A stretch of DNA of 64,000 nucleotides from Natranaeroarchaeum sulfidigenes (GCF_017094485.1 NZ_CP064786.1:2856788-2920787), one strand, 5' to 3'; shown: positions 24,165 through 34,185, counted from the stretch's first letter. Notes: generated from the letters alone by a model not told the origin. A program made the numbers and translations.

Positions 24165-24557
24165 ATGAAAGAGTACAAGATGCGCCGCGGCGAGTATCTC
24201 GAAGAACGTGTACCGGATATGGAAGCCACCGTCGAGGAGTACTTCGGTACGGTCGACGGGACGGAGGAGTTCAAAGGGAACGACCTCTATGTCGTCAGTG
24301 ATCCTGATAATCCCGTGTTCGAACGAGTCGTCGCCGGAACCGCCGAGTACGGCAGCAAGAAAGACAAGCTCGCAGTCCATTTCGAGGAGCGACCCGCCGA
24401 GGAGGTCATCGCGGAGGGCAACGCCGACGCGGCCGCCGACGCCGTCGACGCGAAAAACGAATTCCTGCTCGAAGCCACCGGCCGGGACGCCAAATCCCGC
24501 CGGGAGTCGATGAAGCGGCAGGTCGAGGACGATCCAGACCACGATTTCGAGGCCTGA
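24165..24557 (+). CDS. DUF5611-like haloarchaeal protein
   Basis: A 130-residue soluble acidic protein beginning MKEYKMRRGEYLEERVPDMEA, an opening I associate with the conserved archaeal family DUF5611. Predicted alpha/beta N-terminal part (YFGTVDGTEEFKGNDLYVVSD) followed by helices. No catalytic motif is visible and function is unknown. It converges on the YeiB-type membrane gene with 21 nt between stops. Confidence 0.82.
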   Translation: MKEYKMRRGEYLEERVPDMEATVEEYFGTVDGTEEFKGNDLYVVSDPDNPVFERVVAGTAEYGSKKDKLAVHFEERPAEEVIAEGNADAAADAVDAKNEFLLEATGRDAKSRRESMKRQVEDDPDHDFEA

Positions 24558-24578
24558 GCAACGGCACCCGGTGAGTGG

Positions 24579-25775
24579 TTATTTTCTGAGTGGTTCACGC
24601 GTCCGGTAGGTGAGAGTGCGCCAGACCCACTCGACTGGGCCGAACCGGAAGTAGCGGAGCCAGAGCACGGAGAGTACCACCTGCACTGTCCAGATGACCA
24701 GGACGATTCCCAGCAGCTCGACCCGTTCGACGTGGCCGAAGAGTCCGAGACCGTGACCGTAGAAAATGAAGGTCGCCGCGGCCGTCTGGAACAGGTAGTT
24801 CGAGAAGGCGGTGCGACCGACCGCGGCGAGCCCCCGCGTCACCGGCCCGTCGGGACGCCAGCCCGCATAGAGGAACACGAGTCCGAGGTAGGCACACGCA
24901 AGCAGCGGTGCGCCCCAGTAGTTGAACTGCCGCCAGTACAGCGCCGCGTCCGCCGACCAGTCCGTTGCGGTGATGAATGCGACACCCGCGAGGATCAGGG
25001 AGAGTCCAGCGACTGCCCCGACGACCACGAGTCGCCGATAGAACCCGGTCGATCGCCCGCCGGTAAGGACGTCGAGCCGGAACAGCCCCATCCCGACGAG
25101 CATCAGTCCACTGACCCGCCAGAACGAATAGCTGAAAAACCCGGATGTCTGTCGCTGGAGGGCGGCGGAAACGCGGTGGTCGAGCTGCTCGCGCCAGCCG
25201 CTCCGATACGTCTCGACTTCCGCCTGAATGGTGCTCCTTGCGGGGTTCCACTGGGCCGCGATGTCGGCCCCGGGCTGGAGTGCAACGAGTAGTTCGAGAG
25301 CGGATGGAACGGCAAAGAGCGCCACCCCAGCCAGCAGCTGCTTGGTCGCCTCCCAGTGCCGCAGCGTGACGACCCACAGCGCGCTCAGCCCGTACGCGAC
25401 AAGGATGTCGCCGAACCACAGCAGGTAAGCGTGGGCCAGCCCGATGACGATCAGCCAGAACGTCCGACGGTAGTACAGCGTCCGGGCGTTCTGTCCCTTG
25501 CGCTCCTTACTCGTGGTGAATAGGACGATCCCTGCGCCAAAGAGCATGGTAAACAGCGCGATGAACTTCCCCTCCGCGAAGACGTGGGTGAGAAGCCACG
25601 CGTAGTAGTTCGTGCCGGTGAAATCGCCGTAGATAGTAGGGTTAAGCAGGACGTCCTCGGGCATCGAAAAGACCCAGATGTTGATCAGCAGGATGCCGAG
25701 CAGGGCGAAGCCGCGTAAGGCGTCGAGCGCGACGATGCGGTCCTCGGGCGGCGTGGGACCGGAGCTGTCACTCAT
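24579..25775 (-). CDS. DUF418/YeiB-family membrane protein
   Basis: A 398-residue polytopic membrane protein with about 9-10 helices. The start DRIVALDALRGFALLGILLINI is the hallmark of the YeiB/DUF418 family, related to the acyltransferase-3-like heparan acetyltransferase fold. The C-terminal DUF418 region ends LRYFRFGPVEWVWRTLTY, also typical. Transported or modified substrate is unknown. It starts exactly where the upstream FAU-1-like gene ends, so it is in an operon with that gene and the 124-residue protein. Confidence 0.9.
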   Translation of the reverse strand: MSDSSGPTPPEDRIVALDALRGFALLGILLINIWVFSMPEDVLLNPTIYGDFTGTNYYAWLLTHVFAEGKFIALFTMLFGAGIVLFTTSKERKGQNARTLYYRRTFWLIVIGLAHAYLLWFGDILVAYGLSALWVVTLRHWEATKQLLAGVALFAVPSALELLVALQPGADIAAQWNPARSTIQAEVETYRSGWREQLDHRVSAALQRQTSGFFSYSFWRVSGLMLVGMGLFRLDVLTGGRSTGFYRRLVVVGAVAGLSLILAGVAFITATDWSADAALYWRQFNYWGAPLLACAYLGLVFLYAGWRPDGPVTRGLAAVGRTAFSNYLFQTAAATFIFYGHGLGLFGHVERVELLGIVLVIWTVQVVLSVLWLRYFRFGPVEWVWRTLTYRTREPLRK

Positions 25776-27218
25776 TTACAGGGCGTTCTCCACGGCAGCG
25801 GCGACGCTGCGAGCCTTGTCAGCGAGCGCTTCGGTGACGTGGCCAGCCTCCACGGCGGCGGCGAGTTCGTCCTCGTCGACGCGCTCGACCGATCCGTCGG
25901 GGCGTTTGATCACGTCGACGTGCAGGTCGACATATCGTGCACTCTCCGGAAACAGTTCGACCGGCGTGCAGATGTTGACGTACGTTCCCTTTCGCTCGCC
26001 GTCCTCGCCGCGGTAGATCGTGGGGTACCACCACCGTCCCTCGACGAGTTTCGTGATGGCGACATCGCCGCGCACTCGCTCGGTCCCGAGCGCGTCGTAG
26101 GTTCCCGGACTCCGCATCTTCCGGCGGAGGGTCACCCGGTCGCCGTCGATCGCGGTGACCTCGCCGCGGCCGAGCTGGATGAGTCTGCCGTCGGGCTTGC
26201 CGTGACCGAGACCGATCCGATCGCCCTCCCGTGGACCGAACTGGTCGGCGACCGCGGTGAAGGGAAACTCGCCAGTCGGCTCGCAGACGGCCTCGACGAA
26301 ATCGACCGCGTCGCTCGCTGAGCGGTCGCCCGCCTTGATCCGGTGATGTCCGGACATGGTCGTCGTGACGTCCCGGCGAATCACGTCGAGTTCGCTGCGT
26401 GACTCCCGGCCGAACCAGCACCACGCGGTCGCGTTCGGCGCCGCGATCCGGGTGTCGGCCTCCGGCGTATCGGGAGCATCGACGAGCGTGTCCTCCAGCC
26501 GCTTTGCACGGTCGGCGGTCCGGTCGAGCGCGTCGCCGAGCGTGCTGATCTCGGCGTCAGCGGCGGCGCGCTCCCAGCGGATCCCCCACCCATCGGGCGG
26601 ATCGACCGGTAGCATCTCCGTGGTACGGACGAGTTCGGTGCCGCGCTCGCCGCGTACGTCCGCCCGGACGTCGCTGCGGTCGCGTGCAAGCGAGACGAGG
26701 CCGCCGCCGATCTCGATGGCTGTGCTCACCTGCGGGCGGCGGTCGGCCCACGGTGGAGCAGCCTCGTGGACCTGTACGCGAACCTGATCACCGTCGTCGA
26801 CGTAGCCATCTGCGTCGTCGTATGGGAGAAATCCCTCGGCGTTGATACCGTGGAACGGAACGCTATCGAGTCGGGGGGTGGCTGGCTCGTCGAGCGCGAC
26901 GACCGCGCCGCTGCCGAGCGCGTCAGTGACGTAGGCGTCAAAAACCGCGCCAGCGGGTGCTGGGTCGGCCCAGATGAACGTGTCGCGGGCGGGCCGCAGA
27001 TCGTCGAGGACGGTCGCGACCGCGTCGATGGGCCCCGACACACCGATCCCCTGCCGGTCGTCGGTATCCGTGATCCACACGTCCCGCGGGGCCGCGTCGA
27101 GGGGGACGTCGAAGCGCTCGCGAATCGGCGGTGACGCCTGCACGACCTCGTGTCCCGCGTCGAGTAGTCGCCGCGTAAGCCCAGTCGTGTAGATTCCCCG
27201 GATCCGAACCCGCGTCAT
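25776..27218 (-). CDS. FAU-1-like RNA-binding protein / RNase E/G-type S1 domain with DUF402
   Basis: A 480-residue archaeal protein related to FAU-1, an RNase E/G-like AU-rich RNA-binding protein implicated in rRNA maturation. The N-terminal half (VRIRGIYTTGLTRRLLDAGHEVVQASPPIRERF) matches the RNase E/G-related region; the C-terminal third (SPGTYDALGTERVRGDVAITKLVEGRWWYP, TYVNICTPVELFPESARYVDLHVDVIKRPDG) is a DUF402 domain. It overlaps the preceding gene by 4 nt, showing tight coupling. RNA substrate here is unknown. Confidence 0.9.
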   Translation of the reverse strand: MTRVRIRGIYTTGLTRRLLDAGHEVVQASPPIRERFDVPLDAAPRDVWITDTDDRQGIGVSGPIDAVATVLDDLRPARDTFIWADPAPAGAVFDAYVTDALGSGAVVALDEPATPRLDSVPFHGINAEGFLPYDDADGYVDDGDQVRVQVHEAAPPWADRRPQVSTAIEIGGGLVSLARDRSDVRADVRGERGTELVRTTEMLPVDPPDGWGIRWERAAADAEISTLGDALDRTADRAKRLEDTLVDAPDTPEADTRIAAPNATAWCWFGRESRSELDVIRRDVTTTMSGHHRIKAGDRSASDAVDFVEAVCEPTGEFPFTAVADQFGPREGDRIGLGHGKPDGRLIQLGRGEVTAIDGDRVTLRRKMRSPGTYDALGTERVRGDVAITKLVEGRWWYPTIYRGEDGERKGTYVNICTPVELFPESARYVDLHVDVIKRPDGSVERVDEDELAAAVEAGHVTEALADKARSVAAAVENAL

Positions 27219-27589
27219 AGCCGCTCTCGCGAGCGAGCGAAGCGAACGCGGTCGTGGACCGTCGGACCGAGCGTGAGTTCGACCAGACCATCGTCGAGGA
27301 TCCGACCGTCCTCGACGTACGCGCCCCAGGTGTCGAAGCGGAGCCAGCCGCGCATCTCGGCGGCGTGGGTCGTCAGGTCGAGGTATTCCACGGAGTGTTC
27401 GGGGAACTCGGCGGTGCTGTGGGCCATCTCCATATCGGAGTAGACGGTGTCGGCGTCGGCGAAGAAAGACTCCAGTTCGTCGGCTGTCTGGCGGGTAGAG
27501 TCGACGACCGCCTCGGAGGTCCGCTTGAGGTCGTCAACGTCGAGACCGGCCTCGCGCAGTGCGTCCTGTGTGCGCTGGTTGAAATGCAT
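27215..27589 (-). CDS. Conserved haloarchaeal protein of unknown function (DUF7532-like)
   Basis: A 124-residue acidic soluble protein. The N-terminal helix MHFNQRTQDALREAGLDVDDLKRTSEAVVDSTRQTADELESFF is followed by mixed alpha/beta sequence with AEMRGWLRFDTWGAYVEDGRI. No catalytic motif is seen. It overlaps the FAU-1-like start by 4 nt and is first in that operon, which suggests a role linked to RNA metabolism by context only. Name recalled, not searched. Confidence 0.8.
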   Translation of the reverse strand: MHFNQRTQDALREAGLDVDDLKRTSEAVVDSTRQTADELESFFADADTVYSDMEMAHSTAEFPEHSVEYLDLTTHAAEMRGWLRFDTWGAYVEDGRILDDGLVELTLGPTVHDRVRFARSRERL

Positions 27590-27758
27590 ACGACTTCGTT
27601 AGCGGGCCATCGTTTTCAACGTGACGCGAGAGCCGGAGCTATCGAGAGGCAAGACACTGTCCATAATCGAACAGTTCGTTTCACCGACCGGTCGAGAAAA
27701 ATAGAGGTCGGGAAAGGACTTTACAGGGACCTGTGGTAGTGATGTGCAGGGGGAAAAT

Positions 27759-28226
27759 ATGGACAACGAACAGCTTCGAGTCGAGGTGTATATGCGCGGG
27801 TTCACGCCGGACGCCACACAGCGCCAGCAGGAGGCGATACTGGATCGACTCCACGGGCTACAGGAGGCCGGGATCGTCGACGAGGTGACGGTCACCCACT
27901 GGAGCCGGAAAGTCTGCTTTCGACAGGGGAGTCGTGGGGGGCTCCCCGAAGAGGTGGCGCTGTACAGGGAGTTACAGCGTGCGATGGACGGGACCGACCA
28001 GTCCGTCGATCGATTCTTTCGAGTACGGCGAGGGGCCGCCGGTCGGACGGTGATGTTCCTGCCTGTACTCTGTCTCGTCCTCCGCGAGGGCGACCGGTTG
28101 CGCGGGGTGTACCCCTGTGATGACGCCGAAACGACCCACCCGGTCATGGAGTGTGTGCGGGCACTCGAAAACGGACGGGCGGTCGAGGACGTTCCGGGCG
28201 TCAGGCCCGATCCGACGCCGGTCTGA
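27759..28226 (+). CDS. Haloarchaeal HTH-family regulator-like protein
   Basis: A 155-residue protein with the opening VEVYMRGFTPDATQRQQEAILDRLHGLQEAGIVDEVTVTHWSR, which I associate with a large haloarchaeal family annotated as HTH_20-type. The middle QSVDRFFRVRRGAAGRTVMFLPVLCLVLREGDRLRGVYPCDD and final helix HPVMECVRALENG also fit. Direct DNA binding is not certain. ATG 27759 is used; ATG 27744 is possible but leaves the GGGGG tract inside the coding region. Confidence 0.75.
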   Translation: MDNEQLRVEVYMRGFTPDATQRQQEAILDRLHGLQEAGIVDEVTVTHWSRKVCFRQGSRGGLPEEVALYRELQRAMDGTDQSVDRFFRVRRGAAGRTVMFLPVLCLVLREGDRLRGVYPCDDAETTHPVMECVRALENGRAVEDVPGVRPDPTPV

Positions 28227-28244
28227 GCGGGAGAACTCGTCAGT

Positions 28245-28253
28245 CCTATATCC
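28245..28253 (+). promoter_or_regulatory. TATA-like box for argS
   Basis: CCTATATCC centred about 26 nt before ATG 28275, implying a leaderless argS transcript. Confidence 0.5.
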
Positions 28254-28274
28254 GGCGCTCGAATAGGTGGGCAC

Positions 28275-30032
28275 ATGTTCCTCTCTATCCGCGACGAAGT
28301 GGCCGACGCGCTGGCGAGCGCGCTCGACACACTCGACCTGCCCGACGACGATCTGGGTATCGAGGAGCCGCCCGAGGACGTCGACGCCGTACTGGCGTCG
28401 AGCGTCGCCTACCGGCTGGCGGGCGAGGTCGGCGCACCGCCACCGAAAGTGGCCGCCGACATCGCAGACGAGATCGACGCCGAGGAGTACGAGTATATCG
28501 CCGCCGTCACGACGCAGGGACCGTACGTCAACGTCCTGCCGAGTGATCGGTACTTTGCCGACACGCTCGACGCAGCCCAGTCCGACGAGTTCGGCCGTCT
28601 CGACGACCGCGAGACGAGCGTCGTGGTCGAACATACCAGTGCCAATCCGACCGGCCCGGTCCACGTCGGCCGGGCGCGTAACCCGATCATCGGTGATGCG
28701 CTCTGTCGCGTCCTCGATTATGCGGGCTACGACGTCGACCGGCACTACTACGTCAACGACGCTGGACGACAGATCGCCGTCTTCACGTGGGCCTACGAGC
28801 GCTTCGACGAGGCCGACCTGCCCGAACCGGAGCGTGAAAAGCCCGATTACGAGTTCGTCCGCTACTACCGCAAGGGCAACGCCTATCTCGACGACGCACC
28901 CGAAGACGAGACCGAGGCCGCCGAAGCCGAAATCGAGGCGATCATGCAGGGCCTGGAGGCGGGCGACGAGGCGACCTACGAGCGAGTAAGCGAGGTCGTC
29001 GACAGCGTCCTTTCGGGGATGCAGGAAACGCTCGGTCGCCTGCCAGCCGAGTTCGACGAGTTCGTCAAGGAAACGCGGTTCATGCGCGACGGCTCGACCG
29101 ACGACCTCGTCGAGCGGCTCAAGCAACTCGATCAGGCGGTCTACGACGAGGAGGCCTGGCAGCTGGAGCTCGACGGGTACGGCATCGAGAAGAACCTCGT
29201 ATTCCTCCGCTCGGACGGCACCAGCCTCTACCCCACGCGCGATCTGGCCCACCACGAGTGGAAGTTTGACAACTACGACCGCGCGGTTACCGTGATCGGC
29301 GAGGACCACCGCCTCGCCTTCGAGCAACTCGACGCCGCGCTCGATCTCCTGGGCAACGACACCGACCAGCTCGACCAGCTCTTTTACTCGTGGGTCAACC
29401 TCCCCGGCGGCGAGGGGATGAGCACCCGCGAGGGGACCGGGGTCGACCTCGACGACCTGCTCGACGAGGCGGTCGACCGCGCCCGCGAAGAGGTCGAAGA
29501 CCGGCTGGACGACCGCATCCGCGACGACGATCTGGACGAAAACGATGTCGATCGGATCGCCCGTCAGGTCGGTATCGGTGCAGTGCGGTACGATATCGTC
29601 GCCAAGCAGCCGACCAAATCGATTACGTTCGAGTGGGAGCGCGCCCTCGATTTCGAGGCGCAATCCGCTCCCTACGTCCAGTACGTCCATGCGCGCTGTT
29701 GTGGTATCATCAGCGAGGCAGCTGCTGAACCGGCCACTGACGTCGATCCCGATCTGCTTGAGACCAATGCGGAGCGCGATCTCCTCCGGACGATCGCCCG
29801 TTTCCCGGCGGTAATCGAAGAATCCGCCGACGAACTCCACCCCCACGTGGTCGCAACGTACACCCGCGACATCGCCGAACGGTTCAACGTCTTCTACCGC
29901 GAGTGTCAGGTGCTCGGCGAGGACGTCGACCCCGAGGTGCGCGACGCCCGTCTCGCGCTGGTTGCCGCCGCAAAACACGCGGTCGCCAACGCACTGGACG
30001 TGCTCGGGGTCGAAGCGCCGGAATCGATGTAA
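28275..30032 (+). CDS. argS: Arginyl-tRNA synthetase
   Basis: A 585-residue class I synthetase charging tRNA-Arg. The N-terminal tRNA-recognition (Add-1) domain spans about 1-110. The HIGH-type motif is in [13 protein letters not shown] at about 120-132, the KMSKS-equivalent region is GMSTREGTG near 378, and the C-terminal DALR anticodon-binding domain ends [14 protein letters not shown]. Length agrees with archaeal ArgRS. It ends directly against the convergent minD-type gene, with no intergenic base. Confidence 0.96.
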   Translation: MFLSIRDEVADALASALDTLDLPDDDLGIEEPPEDVDAVLASSVAYRLAGEVGAPPPKVAADIADEIDAEEYEYIAAVTTQGPYVNVLPSDRYFADTLDAAQSDEFGRLDDRETSVVVEHTSANPTGPVHVGRARNPIIGDALCRVLDYAGYDVDRHYYVNDAGRQIAVFTWAYERFDEADLPEPEREKPDYEFVRYYRKGNAYLDDAPEDETEAAEAEIEAIMQGLEAGDEATYERVSEVVDSVLSGMQETLGRLPAEFDEFVKETRFMRDGSTDDLVERLKQLDQAVYDEEAWQLELDGYGIEKNLVFLRSDGTSLYPTRDLAHHEWKFDNYDRAVTVIGEDHRLAFEQLDAALDLLGNDTDQLDQLFYSWVNLPGGEGMSTREGTGVDLDDLLDEAVDRAREEVEDRLDDRIRDDDLDENDVDRIARQVGIGAVRYDIVAKQPTKSITFEWERALDFEAQSAPYVQYVHARCCGIISEAAAEPATDVDPDLLETNAERDLLRTIARFPAVIEESADELHPHVVATYTRDIAERFNVFYRECQVLGEDVDPEVRDARLALVAAAKHAVANALDVLGVEAPESM

Positions 30033-31337
30033 CTAGAACAGACCGCCGAGGAACCCCTTCCCCTCTTTTTCGTCGTCTTTCCCATCCGCGTCATCGTCGT
30101 TTGTCTCATCCTCGGGCAGTTCCGCTTCGTCACTCTCCTCGGTGTCGTCGTCTGTACCATCGTCGTCCCCAGCAGCCGCCCCGGCCCCGGAATCGCCGCC
30201 CCGGAACGGTATCGCCTCGTCGTCCAGTTCGGCCGATGAGTCGGTCTCTTCCGCATCGTCTTCGGCGTCGGGGATCGTCACCCCCTCGTCGTCGCTCGAC
30301 GCGCCACGGTCGAAGCTCTCCGAGGGATCGTCGACTCCCGCGGTGGCCGCTTCGACAGCGTCGGTTTCAGCCTCGACAACGGCGTCGTCGTCCGCGTCGT
30401 CCGCCGCGAGGTCTGACACCGCCTCTCCGTCGTCCTCGTCCAGCGAGAGGTCGAGATCTTCGTCGGGCAGGTCGTCCGCGTCGTCAGTCTCGGTCTCATC
30501 AGCCGCGTCGTCGACGTCCGAAAGAGCGTCCGAGACATCGGTCGCCGAGGCTGGTTGCTCGGCATCGGCCCCGTCTCCGGAGTCGTCCGTCCCTTCGGAG
30601 GATGCCGTGGTCGCGTCGGAGTCGACAGCATCCCCAGCAAATGCAGCAGCGAGGTCACGGTAGGCTGTCGCGGCGGGTGATTCGGGCGTGTTGACGACCA
30701 GCGGCGTTCGCGCGTACACACTGTCCCGGACCGCATCGTCCTCCGGGATCGTCCCGAACAGTGGGATATCGAGTCGGGCCGCAATTTCGTCGTAAGAGAC
30801 GCTGTCCCCGGCTCTGGTTCGGGTGAGTACCAGTCCTGCCACATCTCCCCCCGAGCGTTCGGTGAGATCGATCGTCTTCTTTACGTCCTGGACGGACGCC
30901 GGTTCGGGCGTCGAGACGAGGATCGTCTCGTCGGCGATGCCGAGGGGCAACACGGACTCGTGGCTGATCCCTGCGCCGACATCGAGCAAAACGTAGTCGA
31001 ACTCCTCGCGCAGTCGGTCGATCACGTCGCGCAGTCCGGTCGCCTCGGTGTCTGCGAATCCGGCGAGTTCGGTTCCGCTGGGAATCGCACAGATCCCCGC
31101 TGCGACCTCGTACGTCGCCTCGGCGATCGTCGCCTCACCGGCGAGTACGTCGTGTAGCGTCGGCCCGTCGGGCGAGAGGTTGACGAATCCGGCGAGATTG
31201 GCCATCCCGAGGTCGGTGTCGACTATTGCAACCCGGTGGCCCGCCCCCGCCAGCGTGGTCCCAAGGTTGACCGTAGTCGTGGTCTTTCCGACCCCACCTT
31301 TGCCGCTTGCGATAGCATAGACTGTTGTCGAAGACAT
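30033..31337 (-). CDS. MinD/ParA-family ATPase with long acidic C-terminal tail
   Basis: A 434-residue protein. Residues 1-235 are a MinD-type deviant-Walker ATPase: GKGGVGKTT at 12-20, DTDLGMANL, LLDVGAGIS and the switch region. Residues about 240-425 are a disordered tail rich in Asp/Glu/Ser, ending in the conserved-looking EGKGFLGGLF, which could be a membrane- or partner-binding tip. Haloferax MinD4, which positions archaella and chemosensory arrays, also has a long acidic extension, so this is a candidate relative. ATG 31337 has a TATA-like TTTTATTACG about 30 nt upstream. Confidence 0.88.
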   Translation of the reverse strand: MSSTTVYAIASGKGGVGKTTTTVNLGTTLAGAGHRVAIVDTDLGMANLAGFVNLSPDGPTLHDVLAGEATIAEATYEVAAGICAIPSGTELAGFADTEATGLRDVIDRLREEFDYVLLDVGAGISHESVLPLGIADETILVSTPEPASVQDVKKTIDLTERSGGDVAGLVLTRTRAGDSVSYDEIAARLDIPLFGTIPEDDAVRDSVYARTPLVVNTPESPAATAYRDLAAAFAGDAVDSDATTASSEGTDDSGDGADAEQPASATDVSDALSDVDDAADETETDDADDLPDEDLDLSLDEDDGEAVSDLAADDADDDAVVEAETDAVEAATAGVDDPSESFDRGASSDDEGVTIPDAEDDAEETDSSAELDDEAIPFRGGDSGAGAAAGDDDGTDDDTEESDEAELPEDETNDDDADGKDDEKEGKGFLGGLF

Positions 31338-31462
31338 TGGTTGGTATATGGCAAACACCCGTGCGTAATAAAACATCGTGCGAAGGGAATCGGAAGGTTC
31401 GAGAGAGTGATGATCGGGCAGGGGGACGACTCCGCCGCGGCTCGACGTCCCTGCAGGTCAAA

Positions 31463-31473
31463 GCATACTTAGG
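31463..31473 (+). promoter_or_regulatory. TATA-like box for prf1
   Basis: GCATACTTAGG lies about 29 nt before ATG 31497, fitting a leaderless transcript. Confidence 0.5.
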
Positions 31474-31496
31474 CGGGCCAGCGGTTAGTACAGACA

Positions 31497-32750
31497 ATGA
31501 GCCAGCAGGAAGAGGACCACTCCGACCGGAAAAAATACGAGTTCCGGAAGGTCATCGAGGACCTCAAAGAGTACGAGGGATCGGGGACCCAGCTCGTCAC
31601 GATCTACGTGCCCCCGGACAAGCAGATCAGCGACGTCGTCGCCCACGTCACCCAGGAACACAGCGAGGCGGCCAACATCAAGTCAAAACAGACCAGAACG
31701 AACGTCCAGGACGCCCTCTCGAGCATCAAGGCGCGTCTGAAATACTACGACACCTATCCGCCTGACAATGGGCTCGTCCTGTTTTCGGGCGCGGTCAACA
31801 CCAGCGGCGGACGCAGCGAAATGGTGACCGAGGCGCTGGAGAACCCGCCCCAGCCGATCCAGTCGTTCCGCTATCACTGCGACTCGGATTTCCTCACCGA
31901 GCCGTTAGAGCACATGCTGGCGGACAAAGGCCTCTACGGCCTCATCGTGCTCGACCGCCGCGAAGCCAACGTCGGGTGGCTGAAAGGCAAACGCGTCGAG
32001 CCGGTCAAGTCCGCCTCCTCGCTGGTCCCCGGCAAGCAGCGCAAAGGTGGCCAGTCCGCCCAGCGATTCGCCCGCCTGCGCCTCGAGGCGATCGACAACT
32101 TCTATCAGGAGGTCGCCGAGATGGCAAACGACCTGTTCGTCGCCAAACGCCACGAACTCGACGGCGTGCTCGTCGGCGGTCCATCGCCGACCAAAGACGA
32201 GTTCCTCGACGGCGACTATCTCCACCACGAGATTCAGGACAAAGTCCTCGGGAAGTTCGACGTCTCTTATACCGACGAGTCCGGCCTGCATGACCTCGTC
32301 GACGCAGGGCAAGAGGCGCTCGCCGACGCCGAGCTCATGGAGGGCAAAGATCTCATGGACACCTTTTTCAAGGAGCTTCACGACGGCGAGAAAGCGACCT
32401 ACGGTTTCGAGCAGACCCGCAAGAACCTCATCATGGGATCGGTCGAGACGCTCCTGATCAGCGAGGACCTCCGGCGGGACGTCATTACCTACGAGTGCTC
32501 GGCGGGCCACGAGGAACGCGAGGTCGTCGACAGCCGGGCCGCGACGCCAGATCACACCTGCACGGAGTGTGGCGAAGAGATCGATGCCGACGAAGGCGAA
32601 CGCGAGGACGCCATCGACCATCTCATCGAGATCGCAGAGCAACGCGGGACCGAAACGAAATTCGTCTCCACCGATTTCGAGAAGGGCGACCAGCTTCTCA
32701 ACGCCTTCGGCGGATTCGCCGGAATCCTGCGGTACTCGACCGGCGTCTAA
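31497..32750 (+). CDS. prf1: Peptide chain release factor aRF1
   Basis: A 417-residue class I release factor that recognises all three stop codons in archaea. The NIKS stop-codon motif is at 60-63, the peptidyl-hydrolysis GGQ motif at 184-186 within GKQRKGGQSAQRFARLR, and the C-terminal domain includes a zinc-type pair (TCTECGEEI). Length and domain order are standard. It ends 1 nt from the convergent Tat lipoprotein gene. Confidence 0.97.
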   Translation: MSQQEEDHSDRKKYEFRKVIEDLKEYEGSGTQLVTIYVPPDKQISDVVAHVTQEHSEAANIKSKQTRTNVQDALSSIKARLKYYDTYPPDNGLVLFSGAVNTSGGRSEMVTEALENPPQPIQSFRYHCDSDFLTEPLEHMLADKGLYGLIVLDRREANVGWLKGKRVEPVKSASSLVPGKQRKGGQSAQRFARLRLEAIDNFYQEVAEMANDLFVAKRHELDGVLVGGPSPTKDEFLDGDYLHHEIQDKVLGKFDVSYTDESGLHDLVDAGQEALADAELMEGKDLMDTFFKELHDGEKATYGFEQTRKNLIMGSVETLLISEDLRRDVITYECSAGHEEREVVDSRAATPDHTCTECGEEIDADEGEREDAIDHLIEIAEQRGTETKFVSTDFEKGDQLLNAFGGFAGILRYSTGV

Positions 32751-32751
32751 A

Positions 32752-33537
32752 CTACTCCTCGCTGGCGTCGAACGTGATCTCGTACTCCTCACTGGCCGTG
32801 ATCAGGACCCAGCCCCACTCCTCGTAGTCGATCTCGAGTTCCTCCTCGAACGCTCCGTCCTCGTGGTGAAGCTCTTCGATGTACTCGCCGTCGAGTGCGT
32901 ACAGCTTGAGGAAGAACTCGCCCTCACCCTCGTACTCGACCGAGGCTGTCACGCCCTCCTCGAAGTCGATCGGGCCGGTGTACTCGGGCTCTGACCCCTC
33001 GACTGTCGTCGGCAGGTCGAGCGCCGTTGCGCCGTCGGCGGGGTCGTTGTACACTGTGATGGACCACTCGACGTCCTCGTCGACGTCGATGTCGAGTTCG
33101 TACTCGCCAGCGCCCATACTCAGCGGCAGGAATCCCTGGTAGTTCCGGATGTCCCATTCGGCGGAACGGGGCACGTTGCCGTCCATCGTGACGACGTCGA
33201 CACCGATATTCTCGATTGGATCGATCCGGAGCGCGGCAAAGCCGTCTTCGAGCTCGAAGCTGTCGGTGGTCTCCGGGCCGGTTCCGGTGAACTCCGCTAT
33301 CGCGGGCGAGTCGTCTTCCTCGCCGTTGTCTTCGTCTCCGTTCTCCTCGTCGCCGTTTTCATCACCGTTTTCTTCCTCGCCGTTGTCTTCGTCTCCGTTC
33401 TCGTCGCCGTTTTCATCACCGTTCTCGTCGCCGTTGGCTGCTTCGCCGTTTTCCTCGTCATCGTCGTCACCGAGACAGCCCCCGATGGCGGCCATACTTG
33501 CGATACCACACGTGCCGATGAACGTTCTCCGTCGCAT
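32752..33537 (-). CDS. Tat-exported lipoprotein with Asn-Gly-Asp-Glu repeats
   Basis: A 261-residue surface lipoprotein. MRRRTFIG supplies the twin-arginine signal and AIGGC the lipobox with Cys21 as lipid site. Residues 35-74 are tandem NGDE/NGEE repeats, an acidic spacer. The C-terminal region (about 80-261) looks like repeated beta sandwich strands (FELEDGFAALRI, YELDIDVDEDVEWSITVY, YEGEGEFFLKLYAL). Ligand unknown. ATG 33537 is used; the frame extends one codon further to TTG. Confidence 0.86.
   Translation of the reverse strand: MRRRTFIGTCGIASMAAIGGCLGDDDDEENGEAANGDENGDENGDENGDEDNGEEENGDENGDEENGDEDNGEEDDSPAIAEFTGTGPETTDSFELEDGFAALRIDPIENIGVDVVTMDGNVPRSAEWDIRNYQGFLPLSMGAGEYELDIDVDEDVEWSITVYNDPADGATALDLPTTVEGSEPEYTGPIDFEEGVTASVEYEGEGEFFLKLYALDGEYIEELHHEDGAFEEELEIDYEEWGWVLITASEEYEITFDASEE
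33316..33435 (-). repeat. In-gene 12-bp tandem repeat coding NGDE
   Basis: About ten imperfect 12-15 bp units coding NGDE, NGDED or NGEEE repeats just after the lipobox. The near-identical units could vary in copy number by slippage. Confidence 0.7.
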
Positions 33538-33688
33538 CAACTGAACAGGCAGGGGAGTAGGTGAAAGGTATACACACTATATCGAAATAGAAGTAGCTGT
33601 ATACTGAATCTATACAGAGCTTACCCGCTGGTATCGCTGAGTAGATAGTGGCTACTCTATCAGACCCCTCGACCGTCCGAGTACGACG

Positions 33689-34030
33689 TCACAGGAACTC
33701 CCGGACGTCCGAGTACCACATATCGTGGTGGTCGACGGCGTCGATCCGGCGCGCGATCATCACCGCGAGGGCGTGCCAGCAGAGATCGGTCGGGTCGCTC
33801 TCGTCGAGATTGTAGAGGCTGTCCTTGCAGGTACAGCCCCGTCCCTCGATGACGTACTCCTCGGTGTAGCCGACAACGACGGTGAAATCACGGTACTGTT
33901 TGACCCGCTCCTCGGCGACGGCTTCGATGGCGCGCGCGCCACGGTCGCCGTGGACGGCGGTGATTCGCTCGACCGCGTCGGGCGTCAACTCGCCCGCTTC
34001 CGAGAGGATAGCCTGCCAGTCGTCGGTCAC
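33689..34030 (-). CDS. SWIM-type zinc finger protein
   Basis: A 113-residue protein with one SWIM zinc finger, CxCx15Cx[11 protein letters not shown]...DLCWHALAV at about 65-85. SWIM fingers occur in proteins that act on DNA or partner with recombination mediators. The N-terminus [23 protein letters not shown] is helical. No ATG is available; GTG 34030 gives [13 protein letters not shown]. It is divergent from trm1 with 155 nt between starts. Confidence 0.82.
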   Translation of the reverse strand: MTDDWQAILSEAGELTPDAVERITAVHGDRGARAIEAVAEERVKQYRDFTVVVGYTEEYVIEGRGCTCKDSLYNLDESDPTDLCWHALAVMIARRIDAVDHHDMWYSDVREFL

Positions 34031-34185
34031 GACTGACCACCTGCAGTCGGCGATGGCGCGGGAGCGGGGCGGGACACAGGTCTGTCATTGGAACGGGCCT
34101 GTCAAAACAGGTTCGGATATGTGGAGTGTCTCCGACTACGCGGCGGCATCGTGGGGCTTTTCGCGCGTGGGCGGCGAGAACCTGT

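Noticed and set aside
27972-29978. 668-codon open frame on the minus strand
   Set aside because: It lies wholly antisense to argS, whose motifs are complete; long antisense frames are expected in GC-rich DNA.
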